Assembly (NCBI RefSeq): GCF_943914565.1
Contig: NZ_CALUCN010000001.1
Location: 124,001-188,000, forward strand
Direction of reading: 5' to 3'
Length of the DNA: 64,000 bases
Origin: an uncultured Tessaracoccus sp.
GTDB lineage: Bacteria; Actinomycetota; Actinomycetes; Propionibacteriales; Propionibacteriaceae
Shown in pieces: positions 47,019 through 55,698 of this stretch. The number at the start of each line of letters is the position of its first letter. The stretch's first letter is position 1. The translations under genes were made by a program, and so were the position numbers. The notes under the pieces were generated by a model. It did no database searches. It saw only the letters and a program-made list of their open reading frames with translations, and was not told the DNA's origin.

Positions 47019-48788
47019 TCAGCCCTCTGCGGCCAGGAGCCAGGCCTCCTCGATCGCGTCGCGACGGCTCGTGGCGTCGCGCAGCTCGGCGTCGAGCGCG
47101 GTGAGCCGCTCGTAGTCCGTCGCCGCCTCGGCCATCGCCGCGTGCAGCCGCGCGATCTCCCGCTCGACCTTCTCGAGCTTGCCCTCCAGCCGAGTGAGCT
47201 CCTTCTTCCTCGCTCGCTCCTGCGCCGCGTCGGAGACCCGCGACGTCGTGGGCGCCTCCGCTGCCGCCTCCCGCTCGACGCGGGCCTCGGCCGCGCGACG
47301 GCGGGCCAGGTACTCGTCGACCCCTCCGGGGAGCAGCCCGCAGCTGCCGTCGCCCAGCAGCGCGTAGGTCGCGTCGGTGACGCGCTCGAGGAAGTAGCGG
47401 TCGTGCGAGACGACGATGAGTGTGCCCGGCCAGGTGTCGAGGTAGTCCTCGACGACGGTCAGCGTGTCGATGTCGAGGTCGTTCGTGGGCTCGTCGAGCA
47501 GGAGCACGTTCGGCTCGGTCAGCAGCAGGCGCAGGAACTGCAACCGCCGTCGCTCCCCTCCGGAGAGCTCACCGATGCGCGTGACGAGCTTGTCGCCGGT
47601 GAAGCCGAACTCCTCGAGCAGGTTCGACGCGCTCGCGTCGCGGCCCGTGGCGAGCCGGGTCTCCTGCTTCACGCGCTCGACGGACTGCAGCACGAGGTCC
47701 GTCCCGTCGAGCTCGGTCACGCCCTGCGAGAGGTACGCCATCCGGATCGTGCGTCCGCGCTTGATCGTGCCGGTGTCGGGGGCCCGTCGGCCTGCCAGGA
47801 GGTCGAGCACCGTGGTCTTGCCCGCGCCGTTGACGCCGACGAGTCCGATGCGGTCGCCCGGGCCGATCGACCAGTCGAGTGCGTCGAGGAGCCGCCGGTC
47901 ACCCACCTCGTAGGACACGTTGGTGAGGTCGAAGACGTCCTTGCCGAGCCGTGCGGTGGCGAACTGCTGGAGCTGCAGGCGATCACGCGGCTCGGGCTCG
48001 TCGCGGATGAGTTCGTTGGCGGCCTCGATGCGGAACTTCGGCTTCGAGGTGCGCGCCGGCGCACCGCGACGGAGCCAGGCCAACTCCTTGCGGGCCAGGT
48101 TCTTCCGCCTGGCCTCGTTGGCGGCCGCCTGCCGCTGGCGTTCGACGCGGGCCAGCACGTAGGCTGCGTAGCCCCCGTCGTAGGCGTCCACCACGCCGTC
48201 GTGCACCTCCCAGATGCGGGTGCAGACGGCGTCCAGGAACCACCGGTCGTGGCTCACGACGAGCATCGCGAGGCCTGCGCGGGTGCGCGCCGCGAGGTGT
48301 TCGGCGAGGAACGCGATCGCCTCGACGTCCAGGTGGTTCGTCGGTTCGTCGAGGACGAGCATGTCGTGCGGCCCGAGCAGGACGCGCACGAGGTCGACGC
48401 GGCGCAACTCGCCGCCCGAGAGGCCGGAGAGCGGGCGGTCGAGGTCGATGCCCGGCAGCAGCGCCTCGACGACGGCGCGTTGGTCGGCGTGCCGGGCGAA
48501 GACGTGGTCGGGTTGGCCGTACAGGGCGACGTCGCGCACGGTGCTCGTGTCCTCGTGCGACTGCTGCTGGGTCAGGAACCCGATCGAGGTGTCGTTGGTG
48601 ATCGTGACGCGCCCCTCGTCGGGGACGAGAGTGCCGGTGAGGATGCGCAGCAAGGTGGTCTTGCCGTCGCCGTTGCGGCCGACGACGCCGACGACCTCGC
48701 CGTCGCCCAGACCGAGCGAGACGTCGTCGAGCAGGATGCGGGTGCCGTAGCCGTGGCGGATGCCGTCGGCGTTGACGAGGTTGGCCAC
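47019..48788 (-). CDS. ABC-F family ATPase
   Basis: 589 residues. Two ABC domains without membrane helices: Walker A GRNGDGKTT and GVNGAGKTT, signatures LSGGELRR and LSGGERRR, Walker B LVLDEPTNHLD and LLLDEPTNDLD, joined by the linker characteristic of ABC-F proteins. A C-terminal coiled coil (about 505-580) resembles that of Uup. ABC-F proteins act on the ribosome or, in the Uup group, affect transposon excision. The GTG start is one base after the DUF4191 stop, so it shares the lipA-side operon. Confidence 0.9.
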   Translation of the reverse strand: MANLVNADGIRHGYGTRILLDDVSLGLGDGEVVGVVGRNGDGKTTLLRILTGTLVPDEGRVTITNDTSIGFLTQQQSHEDTSTVRDVALYGQPDHVFARHADQRAVVEALLPGIDLDRPLSGLSGGELRRVDLVRVLLGPHDMLVLDEPTNHLDVEAIAFLAEHLAARTRAGLAMLVVSHDRWFLDAVCTRIWEVHDGVVDAYDGGYAAYVLARVERQRQAAANEARRKNLARKELAWLRRGAPARTSKPKFRIEAANELIRDEPEPRDRLQLQQFATARLGKDVFDLTNVSYEVGDRRLLDALDWSIGPGDRIGLVGVNGAGKTTVLDLLAGRRAPDTGTIKRGRTIRMAYLSQGVTELDGTDLVLQSVERVKQETRLATGRDASASNLLEEFGFTGDKLVTRIGELSGGERRRLQFLRLLLTEPNVLLLDEPTNDLDIDTLTVVEDYLDTWPGTLIVVSHDRYFLERVTDATYALLGDGSCGLLPGGVDEYLARRRAAEARVEREAAAEAPTTSRVSDAAQERARKKELTRLEGKLEKVEREIARLHAAMAEAATDYERLTALDAELRDATSRRDAIEEAWLLAAEG

Positions 48789-48789
48789 G

Positions 48790-49566
48790 TCAGCGGCCGC
48801 GCATGGCCTTGCGGGCACCCTTCATGTTGATCGGGCCCTTGGGGATGGGAGCGCGCGGGCGCATCGCGTCGAGCGAGCGCAGCCGGGCGCGCGTCTCGGC
48901 GATCTGCTGGTTGGTGAGCTGCTTCGGCAGCTTGCGGATGTGGTCGGTGAGCTTGTCGAGCGGCACCTGCCCGGTGCCGTTGCCCATCTGGATCACCTGG
49001 GCCTGCACGCCGTAGAGGATCTGGTCGTGCTTCTTCTTCTCGCTGGCGAGCATGTTCTTCAGCCGGCCGGGCTCGCCGTCGCCGACGAGGATCAGGCCGC
49101 CGGGGCCGAGCGCGCGGTGCACGACGTCCATGTGCCGGTTGGCCGTGATGCCCGGGGTGAACGACCACTTCTTCTCCGGCAGCATCGACAGGGCGACCTC
49201 GGCCGATCCGGCCTGGCCCTCGTAGCGCTTGAACGTACCGCGCTTGGCGCGACGCGTGAGCACCCACGTCATGACCATGACGCCGGTCATCACGGCGAGG
49301 AGCGTCCACAGCGTGAAGCTCACCCACCGGCCCCACGAGAGCCAGAACGTGAGCGCCATGATGACGACGAACGGCACCGCGAACGCCACCGCGAGCAGGC
49401 CGGGAAGCTTCGGGTCCTGCTCCTTGGTGACGCGGTAGACCTCCTTCAGCTGCCGCAGCGCGCCCCAGTCGCGGGGGTCCTTGGAGTGCTTCTTGGCGAG
49501 TTTCCTCGCCCGTCGCTCTTCCTTCTGCTTGGCAGCCAGTGCCTTCGCGCGCTCACTCTTGGCCAT
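48790..49566 (-). CDS. DUF4191 membrane protein
   Basis: 258 residues. A basic N-terminus rich in Lys/Arg/Ala (1-45) is followed by two membrane helices (about 56-76 and 83-105) and a cytoplasmic domain (MLPEKKWSFTPGITANRH...). DUF4191 genes sit beside lipA in many actinobacteria, as here; function is unknown, and the link with lipoylation is only positional. It lies 15 bases downstream of lipA. Confidence 0.85.
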   Translation of the reverse strand: MAKSERAKALAAKQKEERRARKLAKKHSKDPRDWGALRQLKEVYRVTKEQDPKLPGLLAVAFAVPFVVIMALTFWLSWGRWVSFTLWTLLAVMTGVMVMTWVLTRRAKRGTFKRYEGQAGSAEVALSMLPEKKWSFTPGITANRHMDVVHRALGPGGLILVGDGEPGRLKNMLASEKKKHDQILYGVQAQVIQMGNGTGQVPLDKLTDHIRKLPKQLTNQQIAETRARLRSLDAMRPRAPIPKGPINMKGARKAMRGR

Positions 49567-49581
49567 GTCGGTGTTTCGGAC

Positions 49582-50511
49582 TCACTTCGCTCGGGCGTCG
49601 ATCGCGGTGCGGTAGAGGCGACCGGCGCGGTAGGACGACCGGACCAGCGGCCCGGACAGCACACCAGCGTATCCGATCTCCTTCGCCTCCTGCTCGAGCT
49701 CCTCGAACTCCTCGGGCGTCACCCAGCGGTCGATCGGCAGCAGCGTCGCGTTCGGACGCAGGTACTGCGTGATCGTGATGAGCTCGGCGCCCGCGTCGTG
49801 GAGGTCGCGCAACGCCTCCGAGATCTCCTCGCGCGTCTCGCCCATGCCCAGGATGAGGTTGGACTTCGTGACGAGCCCCTCGTCGCGCGACATGCGCAGC
49901 ACGTCGAGCGACCGGTCGTAGCGGAAGCCCGGGCGGATGCGCTTGAAGATCCGCGGCACGGTCTCGACGTTGTGCGCGAACACCTCCGGCTTCGCGTCGA
50001 AGAGCTGCTGGAGCAGCTCGGCGCGACCGGAGAAGTCGGGCGCGAGCATCTCGACGCCCACGCCCGGGTTCACCGCGTGGATCTGCCGGATCGTCTCGGC
50101 GTAGAGCCAGGCGCCCTCGTCCTCGAGGTCGTCACGGCACACGCCCGTCACGGTGGCGTAGCGCAGCCCCATGCGCTGCACGGAGGCCGCGACGCGCATC
50201 GGCTCGCTCGGGTCGTAGCCCTCCGGCTTCGCGGAGGTGATCTGGCAGAAGTCGCACCGACGCGTGCACTGGTCGCCGCCGATCAGGAAGGTGGACTCGC
50301 GGTCCTCCCAGCACTCGTAGATGTTGGGGCAGCCGGCCTCCTGGCACACGGTGTGCAGGTCGCCCGTGCGCACGATCTTCTGCAGATCGTTGTAGTTGGG
50401 GCCCATCTTCGCCTTCGTGCGGATCCATTCCGGCTTGCGCTCGATCGGCGTCTGGGCGTTCCGCGCCTCGACGCGCAGCAGCTTGCGTCCCTCTGGTTTC
50501 ACTGCAGTCAC
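49582..50511 (-). CDS. lipA: Lipoyl synthase
   Basis: 309 residues. A radical-SAM enzyme that inserts two sulfurs into octanoyl-protein. Auxiliary cluster Cys56, Cys61, Cys67 (CQEAGCPNIYEC) and radical-SAM cluster Cys82, Cys86, Cys89 (CTRRCDFC); the RSSYRAGRLY terminal motif carries the last cluster-binding Ser. The GTG at 50511 is preferred over upstream TTG 50529, because TAGGGT (50519-50524) ends 7 nt before it. Confidence 0.95.
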   Translation of the reverse strand: MTAVKPEGRKLLRVEARNAQTPIERKPEWIRTKAKMGPNYNDLQKIVRTGDLHTVCQEAGCPNIYECWEDRESTFLIGGDQCTRRCDFCQITSAKPEGYDPSEPMRVAASVQRMGLRYATVTGVCRDDLEDEGAWLYAETIRQIHAVNPGVGVEMLAPDFSGRAELLQQLFDAKPEVFAHNVETVPRIFKRIRPGFRYDRSLDVLRMSRDEGLVTKSNLILGMGETREEISEALRDLHDAGAELITITQYLRPNATLLPIDRWVTPEEFEELEQEAKEIGYAGVLSGPLVRSSYRAGRLYRTAIDARAK

Positions 50512-50529
50512 GTGTTCAACCCTACTCAA

Positions 50530-51171
50530 TCACTCCGTGAACGCCAGCGCCCGGGTGAGGTGCGGGCGGATGTCCCTCGCCACCTGCGCGACCGTCCAGT
50601 CGCCGGGGACCTCCTCGTGGATCGACGTCACGCCGGCATCCGTGATGCCGCAGGGGATGATGTTGCCGAACCGTTCGGCGTTGGGCCGGACGTTCAGGGC
50701 GAAGCCGTGCAACGTCGTGCGGCGGCTGACCCGGACGCCGATGGCGCAGATCTTGCGCTCGGGGCGGGTGTCGGTGGCCGCGAGCCAGACGCCGGTGCGG
50801 CCGCGGACGCGCATCGCGTCGATGTCGTAGGTGGCCAGGAGGTCGATCACGGCCCGCTCGAGGGCGCGGACGTGGTCGACGACGCCCACGCCGTCGGGGA
50901 GGTGCACGATCGGGTAACCGACGAGCTGCCCCGGCCCGTGGTAGGTGATGAGGCCGCCGCGGTCCACGTCGACGACGGGGGTGCCGTCCTTCGGCTTCAT
51001 CTCCTCCGTGGTCCGCCTGCCGGCGGTGTAGACGGGTGCGTGCTCGACGAACAGCACGTGCCCCGGCCGCTCGCCGGCGGCCACCTCGTCGTGGAGGCGC
51101 CGTTGGTACTCCCACGTCTCGACGTAGTCGGCGTCTCCGTGTCCCAGTCGGATCTCCTCGAACGCAAGCAC
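50530..51171 (-). CDS. lipB: Lipoyl(octanoyl) transferase
   Basis: 213 residues. LipB moves octanoate from acyl carrier protein to lipoate-dependent enzymes, supplying LipA. Catalytic Lys140 (ERKICAIGV) and Cys174 (IIPCGITD) are present, with the RGGLITYHGPGQLVGYPI motif. GTG start; TAGACT (51178-51183) ends 6 nt upstream (leaderless). lipA follows 18 bases downstream but appears to have its own start signal. Confidence 0.95.
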   Translation of the reverse strand: MLAFEEIRLGHGDADYVETWEYQRRLHDEVAAGERPGHVLFVEHAPVYTAGRRTTEEMKPKDGTPVVDVDRGGLITYHGPGQLVGYPIVHLPDGVGVVDHVRALERAVIDLLATYDIDAMRVRGRTGVWLAATDTRPERKICAIGVRVSRRTTLHGFALNVRPNAERFGNIIPCGITDAGVTSIHEEVPGDWTVAQVARDIRPHLTRALAFTE

Positions 51172-51234
51172 CCCGCCAGTCTAGGTCCCCCCGCCGAGCG
51201 GGCGTGGCCGGGTTTGCCCAACCGTGCTGCTTAA

Positions 51235-51249
51235 TGATAATCGTTATCA
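51235..51249. promoter_or_regulatory. Zur/Fur-type operator and promoter of the anchored-repeat operon
   Basis: TGATAAT-C-GTTATCA, a 7-1-7 inverted repeat with one mismatch, matches the Fur-superfamily (Zur or Fur/Mur) box pattern. It overlaps a GATAAT -10 (51236-51241), 16 bp from TTGCCC (51214-51219), so a bound regulator would block the promoter. The cluster's ZnuA-like genes favour Zur. Confidence 0.75.
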
Positions 51250-51272
51250 GACAGATCGATCGGAAGGGAATC

Positions 51273-53144
51273 ATGACCACACGCACCCCCGCGCGTCCCG
51301 GCCGTCGCCTGCGGGCGGCGGGCCTCGTCGGCGCGCTGCTCGTCGCACTCGCGCCACTCGGCGCCCGTGCCGACGAGGCCCCACTCGTCCTCGACGCCGG
51401 CCACGTCGACGCGTTCAACGTCCACGTCGCCGACGGTGAACTCCGGCTGGACCTCAAGGAGGACGTCACCGGCCAGCACGTCCAGCACGACCCGGCCGAC
51501 GTCGAGCTCCACGTGAAGTCCCAAGCGCTCACGGACGTCCCCGAGGGCGTGCCCGGCGCACCGAAGGCCTACTGGTTGCCCATGGCGCAGGACCAGCAGC
51601 TCCTCTGGCCCGGGTGGGACACGCTCGGCATCCAGGGCAGCGGTTTCGACGATGCCGTGGACCTCACGTTCGTCGACGTCGACGGCCCCGGCACCGTCGG
51701 CCTGTTCGGCCAGGGCTCGTTCGGCGGCGTCGAGCCGCTGCTCGCCGGCGACGCACTCGAGCTCACCCCGGGTGCGGTGCGGCACCAGGCCTTCCCCGCG
51801 CACACCCACGCCCACTGGACCTTCTCGGAGCCCGGCGTCTACCGGCTGCAGGTGACCGCGACGGCCACCAAGGACGGCGAGCAGCACACCACCGAGCCGC
51901 AGACCTGGACCTTCACCGTCGGCGACGAGTTCCGCGGCAAGGGCGACCAGCCGGGCGATGCACCCGCACCCGAGCCGGATCCCACCACGCCGACCGCGGA
52001 CCCGACCCCTGCCCCGGAGCCGGCGCCAGAGCCCACCACGGAGGCGCCGACGCAGCCCGGCGCCCCGACGAGCACCCCGGCCGACGAGGTCCGTGACACG
52101 GGCGAGGAGCCCGCAACGGTGGACGAGGCGAGCGAGGAGCCGACGGCGGACGCCGGGGACGCCCCCTCGTCGGCCCCTGCGGTGACCCGGAAGGCGCCGA
52201 AGAAGCTGGCCGCGCCGCGGGCGTGCGTCGCGCGTACCACGACCCGTCCCGCCACCACGGCGGAGATCGCGGCCGCGAAGGCCCCTGCGCGCAGCGCCGA
52301 CAAGGCCGGTGGGTCGGCGCAGGGCCGCACCACCGTCGCGGCGAACACGCACGTGCACCCCAACTGGGTGTTCTCCGCACCGGGTGACTACGCGCTGACG
52401 ATCCGGCAGAGCACGAAGTCCAAGGCGGGCGCCCCGATGTCCGCGACGGCCACGCTGCGGTTCCACGTCGGCGGCCAGGCTTCCGGCGCGACGAGCGGCC
52501 ACTTCGACTTCGGCGCCCAGGTGCGCGACGGCAAGCTCGTCGCGATGGTGAAGGACGACCGCAAGTCGCCCGCGACCTGGATCGACCCGTCGAGCACGAC
52601 GTTCGTGCTGGGTGACGCCGCGAAGGCCACCGCGCCGGCCGGCATCGAGTTCGTCGCGCCCAAGGGCCAGCAGGTGTGGATGATCGCCTCCTCGCAGGTG
52701 GCGGGCGTGCCCTGGCTGGGCGCCAACACCATGCATGAATCGCTGCTGGCCAACACCACCGGCGAGGTCACGTTCGAGCTCGTCGAGGCCACCGGGCCCG
52801 GCAAGGTCGGGGTGTTCACCTCCGGCAACTTCGGCCAGGTCGTCGGCGAGCGCTGGTTCCAGTCCAATCCTGGCGGCGCGACCCCCGCGAAGCCCGCGGC
52901 TCCGGCGAAGGCCGCAGCCAAGGCCGGCGCCGCCAAGGTCGTGACCGAAGGCGGCAAGCAGGTCGTCAAGGAGGTCACCTGGACCCGCGACGACGGCACG
53001 CCCTGCACGCCGAAGGCCGGCATGCCGCGCACCGGCGTCGCGCAGGCACCCACGCGCCTCGACGGTGGCGCGACCACCGCGATCGTCGTCGGCGCCCTGC
53101 TGACCGGGCTCGTGACCGTGCGGCCCCGCGAGGCGCGGCGGTGA
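51273..53144 (+). CDS. Surface-anchored choice-of-anchor-M repeat protein with LPXTG-like sorting signal
   Basis: 623 residues. Signal peptide (1-33), a choice-of-anchor-M domain (about 37-217) with AHTHAHWTFSEPG (176-188), a Pro/Thr/Glu linker (222-300), a second His motif NTHVHPNWVFSAPG (358-371), then a domain from about 408 starting GHFDFGAQV that lacks its His motif. The end carries MPRTG, a hydrophobic helix and Arg residues, a variant sorting signal. Known as the wall protein of anchored-repeat ABC systems. The His-x-His motifs probably bind metal and may pass it to the downstream binding protein. GGAAGGGA precedes the ATG. Confidence 0.85.
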   Translation: MTTRTPARPGRRLRAAGLVGALLVALAPLGARADEAPLVLDAGHVDAFNVHVADGELRLDLKEDVTGQHVQHDPADVELHVKSQALTDVPEGVPGAPKAYWLPMAQDQQLLWPGWDTLGIQGSGFDDAVDLTFVDVDGPGTVGLFGQGSFGGVEPLLAGDALELTPGAVRHQAFPAHTHAHWTFSEPGVYRLQVTATATKDGEQHTTEPQTWTFTVGDEFRGKGDQPGDAPAPEPDPTTPTADPTPAPEPAPEPTTEAPTQPGAPTSTPADEVRDTGEEPATVDEASEEPTADAGDAPSSAPAVTRKAPKKLAAPRACVARTTTRPATTAEIAAAKAPARSADKAGGSAQGRTTVAANTHVHPNWVFSAPGDYALTIRQSTKSKAGAPMSATATLRFHVGGQASGATSGHFDFGAQVRDGKLVAMVKDDRKSPATWIDPSSTTFVLGDAAKATAPAGIEFVAPKGQQVWMIASSQVAGVPWLGANTMHESLLANTTGEVTFELVEATGPGKVGVFTSGNFGQVVGERWFQSNPGGATPAKPAAPAKAAAKAGAAKVVTEGGKQVVKEVTWTRDDGTPCTPKAGMPRTGVAQAPTRLDGGATTAIVVGALLTGLVTVRPREARR

Positions 53145-54718
53145 GACGCGGTCTCCGCGCGGCGACGGCGGCTGCCCTGCTCGCCGTCGCCGTGCTCGCG
53201 CCCGGCCGCACCACCTCCGGTGCCGAGGACGGGCGCATGACCGTCGTCACGACGACGGGAATCCTGGGTGACCTCGCAGGGAGGGTCGCGGGCGACGCCG
53301 CGCGTGTGGTGTCGCTCGTGCCTCCCGGCGGGGACCCGCACACCCACGAACCCACGCTCCGCGACGTCCGGGACATCGTCCACGCCGACGTCGCGCTCTC
53401 CAACTACCTCATGCTCGAGGAACAGTCCCTCATCCGCGCGATCGACGCGAACCTCCGGCCGGGCGCCCGCCACGTCGCGCTCGCGGAGGCCGCCAGCGGC
53501 TACTCCGCGGAGATCATCCCCCTGGTGGAGAACCACTCGCTGGACACCGTCTGGCTGGGGCTCCGGGTGCACGGCACCCGTCCCGACGCCACCCGATCCT
53601 CTGCGGTCGAGCTCGCAATGACGGGCGTCGACGGGCCGGGCGCCGTCCACGGCTTCGTCACCGGCACGTTCGGCACGCCGGAGAGCGTCTTCGACTCCTC
53701 GGACGGCTTCGACGCCGGCCGCGGCTTCGAGGGCGACCGCACCACGCTCCCGATGGATGCGCACACCCACATGAGCTGGGCGTTCACCACGCCCGGCATC
53801 CACGAGATCTCGTTCCGGGCGCGCTACCTGTCGCGCCCCGACGCCCGGCCCCGCGATGCGCTCGAGGGCCGACTCCTCGTCGCGGTGGGGGTCGATCCCG
53901 CAACCACCGGACGTTCCACGGTCCTGCGTGCGGGGCACGCGGACCTCACCGTGGACCTCGAGCACGGCCGGCTCGCCGTGTTCACCGACGGCGCGGGCGG
54001 CGGCGCGATGGTGCCGCACGCGCTGGACGACGTCGTGATCGAGGTGCCGCCGAAAGCGCTGCAGCCGGTGCCGGGGGACCCGGCGTACCGATTCATCGCG
54101 CGGCCGGGGCAGGACGTGTACCAGCTGCCGCAGGCGGTGCTCGGCAGGCACGTGCACGGCGAGATCGACCCGCACCTGTGGCAGGACGTCCGCAACGCCC
54201 AGGCCTACGTCGAGGTGATCCGCGACGAGCTGGTCCGCGCCGACCCCGCGCACGCTCGCACGTACCGGGACAACGCCACCCGCACGCTCGCCGAGCTCGA
54301 CGACGTGCACGACTACGTCGAACGCTCGGTGGCGACGATCCCAGAGGGCAACCGGCACCTCGTGACCACGCACGACGCCTACGGCTACCTCGCGCACCGC
54401 TACGGGCTCGACGTGGCCGCGGTCGTCGCACCCTCGCCGGCGGAGGAGCCGTCGCTCGCGGACCGCCGACGGCTCACCGCGACGCTCACGGACCTCGACG
54501 TGCCCGCGGTGTTCCTCGAGGCCAACGCGACGCAGCACGCCAGCGCCCTCGTCGACGCGGCGCAGCACACCGGCACCGACGTCTGTCCCATCTGGGGCGA
54601 CGCCTTCACCCGCTCGGTTGCCACCTATCCCGACATGATGCGCGCCAACGCGGACTCGCTGGCGCGCTGCCTCAGGGGGAGACCCCTGGGCCACCACGAC
54701 CTGGAGGACGAACGATGA
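53141..54718 (+). CDS. Anchored-repeat ABC transporter metal-binding protein with inserted repeat domain
   Basis: 525 residues. The N-lobe (about 31-118) and C-lobe (about 336-525) are of the ZnuA/TroA metal-binding type: PGGDPHTHEPTLRDV (His67/69), EIDPHLWQDVRNA (His345), TTHDAYGYLAHRYG (His411) and FLEANAT (Glu460). Between them is an insert of about 215 residues with AHTHMSWAFTTPG (207-219) and GHADLTVDLEHG (265-276), i.e. choice-of-anchor-M parts. Signal peptide 1-28. It should bind Zn2+ or Mn2+ for the permease. GTG start overlaps the upstream stop. Confidence 0.85.
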   Translation: MRRGLRAATAAALLAVAVLAPGRTTSGAEDGRMTVVTTTGILGDLAGRVAGDAARVVSLVPPGGDPHTHEPTLRDVRDIVHADVALSNYLMLEEQSLIRAIDANLRPGARHVALAEAASGYSAEIIPLVENHSLDTVWLGLRVHGTRPDATRSSAVELAMTGVDGPGAVHGFVTGTFGTPESVFDSSDGFDAGRGFEGDRTTLPMDAHTHMSWAFTTPGIHEISFRARYLSRPDARPRDALEGRLLVAVGVDPATTGRSTVLRAGHADLTVDLEHGRLAVFTDGAGGGAMVPHALDDVVIEVPPKALQPVPGDPAYRFIARPGQDVYQLPQAVLGRHVHGEIDPHLWQDVRNAQAYVEVIRDELVRADPAHARTYRDNATRTLAELDDVHDYVERSVATIPEGNRHLVTTHDAYGYLAHRYGLDVAAVVAPSPAEEPSLADRRRLTATLTDLDVPAVFLEANATQHASALVDAAQHTGTDVCPIWGDAFTRSVATYPDMMRANADSLARCLRGRPLGHHDLEDER

Positions 54719-55698
54719 GACGCCTGCTGGCAGCATGCGTCGCCGCGCTGGCGACGCTCGCACCAACCACCGCGTGGGGTGAGACGCCGCCACCCGAGCT
54801 CGGCTCCGACGACCCCGGCATCAAGCAGCGCGTCGCCGCGGACGAGGCCGTCGCCACCGACGAGGTCGCGATCGACGCGGGCCACGTCGACCTGGGGCCG
54901 CGCATCATCGACGACGAGTGGACCCTGCTCATGCGCGACGACACCGCGCGACTCGAGGGCGGCGCCGCGCGCTGGCGACGTCCCGATCGCACGGTGCTGC
55001 GCGTGCGCGACACGGCGCGCACCACCCTGCCGGACGGCGACGACTACGCCTTCACCGGCGCCAAGGCGGGCGAGCAGGTCTGGGCGGTCCCGCAGACCGA
55101 GGTCACCGACGTGGTGTGGCTCGGCTGGAACACCCAGGACCCCGCGGTGGTGGACTCCACCGAGCGTGGGGTGACGCTCGAGTTCGAGGGCGTGACCCAC
55201 GTCGAGGGCGGCGGGCGGATGTCGCTGTTCCTCCAGCCCGGCAACTTCGCGCCCCCGCAGCTGCTGTTCGACGGGAAGTCACCCGGCGACGTGTGGGTCG
55301 ATCTCAACACGCACACGCACGCCAACTGGGTCTTCACCAAACCCGGCACCTACCTCGTGCGCACGGCCGTGACCGCCACCGGCACCGACGGCGCCGAGCG
55401 TCGCGCCGAGGCCGTGCTGCGCTTCGCCGTCGGCGACGCCACCGACTGGCACGACGCCCTCGCAGCTGAGGCCCCCACGCCGTCGCCGTCCGCAAGCGCA
55501 TCGCCTGCCGCCAGCGCGTCGTCGGCTCCGTCGCCGGACGCGGGTGCCGCCGCGGCGGGGCCCGACGGTGGCGCGGCCGTGCCGGTCTGGGCCTGGGTCG
55601 CCGGTGGCGTCGGCGTCGTCGCGGTCGCCGTCGGCGTCCCCGTCGCGGTCCGCAACAGGCGGCGCATGGAGCAGGAGGTGTTCGGTGACGACGAGTGA
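54715..55698 (+). CDS. Membrane-anchored choice-of-anchor-M protein
   Basis: 327 residues. Signal peptide (1-22), one full choice-of-anchor-M domain beginning DAGHVDLGPR (about 54) and ending with NTHTHANWVFTKPG (about 203-216), then a Pro/Ser/Ala linker and a C-terminal membrane helix (about 285-307) followed by RNRRR. It is thus anchored by a helix rather than by sortase. It lies between the binding-protein and ATPase genes, overlapping both, and is probably a membrane-proximal metal relay. Confidence 0.82.
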   Translation: MRRLLAACVAALATLAPTTAWGETPPPELGSDDPGIKQRVAADEAVATDEVAIDAGHVDLGPRIIDDEWTLLMRDDTARLEGGAARWRRPDRTVLRVRDTARTTLPDGDDYAFTGAKAGEQVWAVPQTEVTDVVWLGWNTQDPAVVDSTERGVTLEFEGVTHVEGGGRMSLFLQPGNFAPPQLLFDGKSPGDVWVDLNTHTHANWVFTKPGTYLVRTAVTATGTDGAERRAEAVLRFAVGDATDWHDALAAEAPTPSPSASASPAASASSAPSPDAGAAAAGPDGGAAVPVWAWVAGGVGVVAVAVGVPVAVRNRRRMEQEVFGDDE

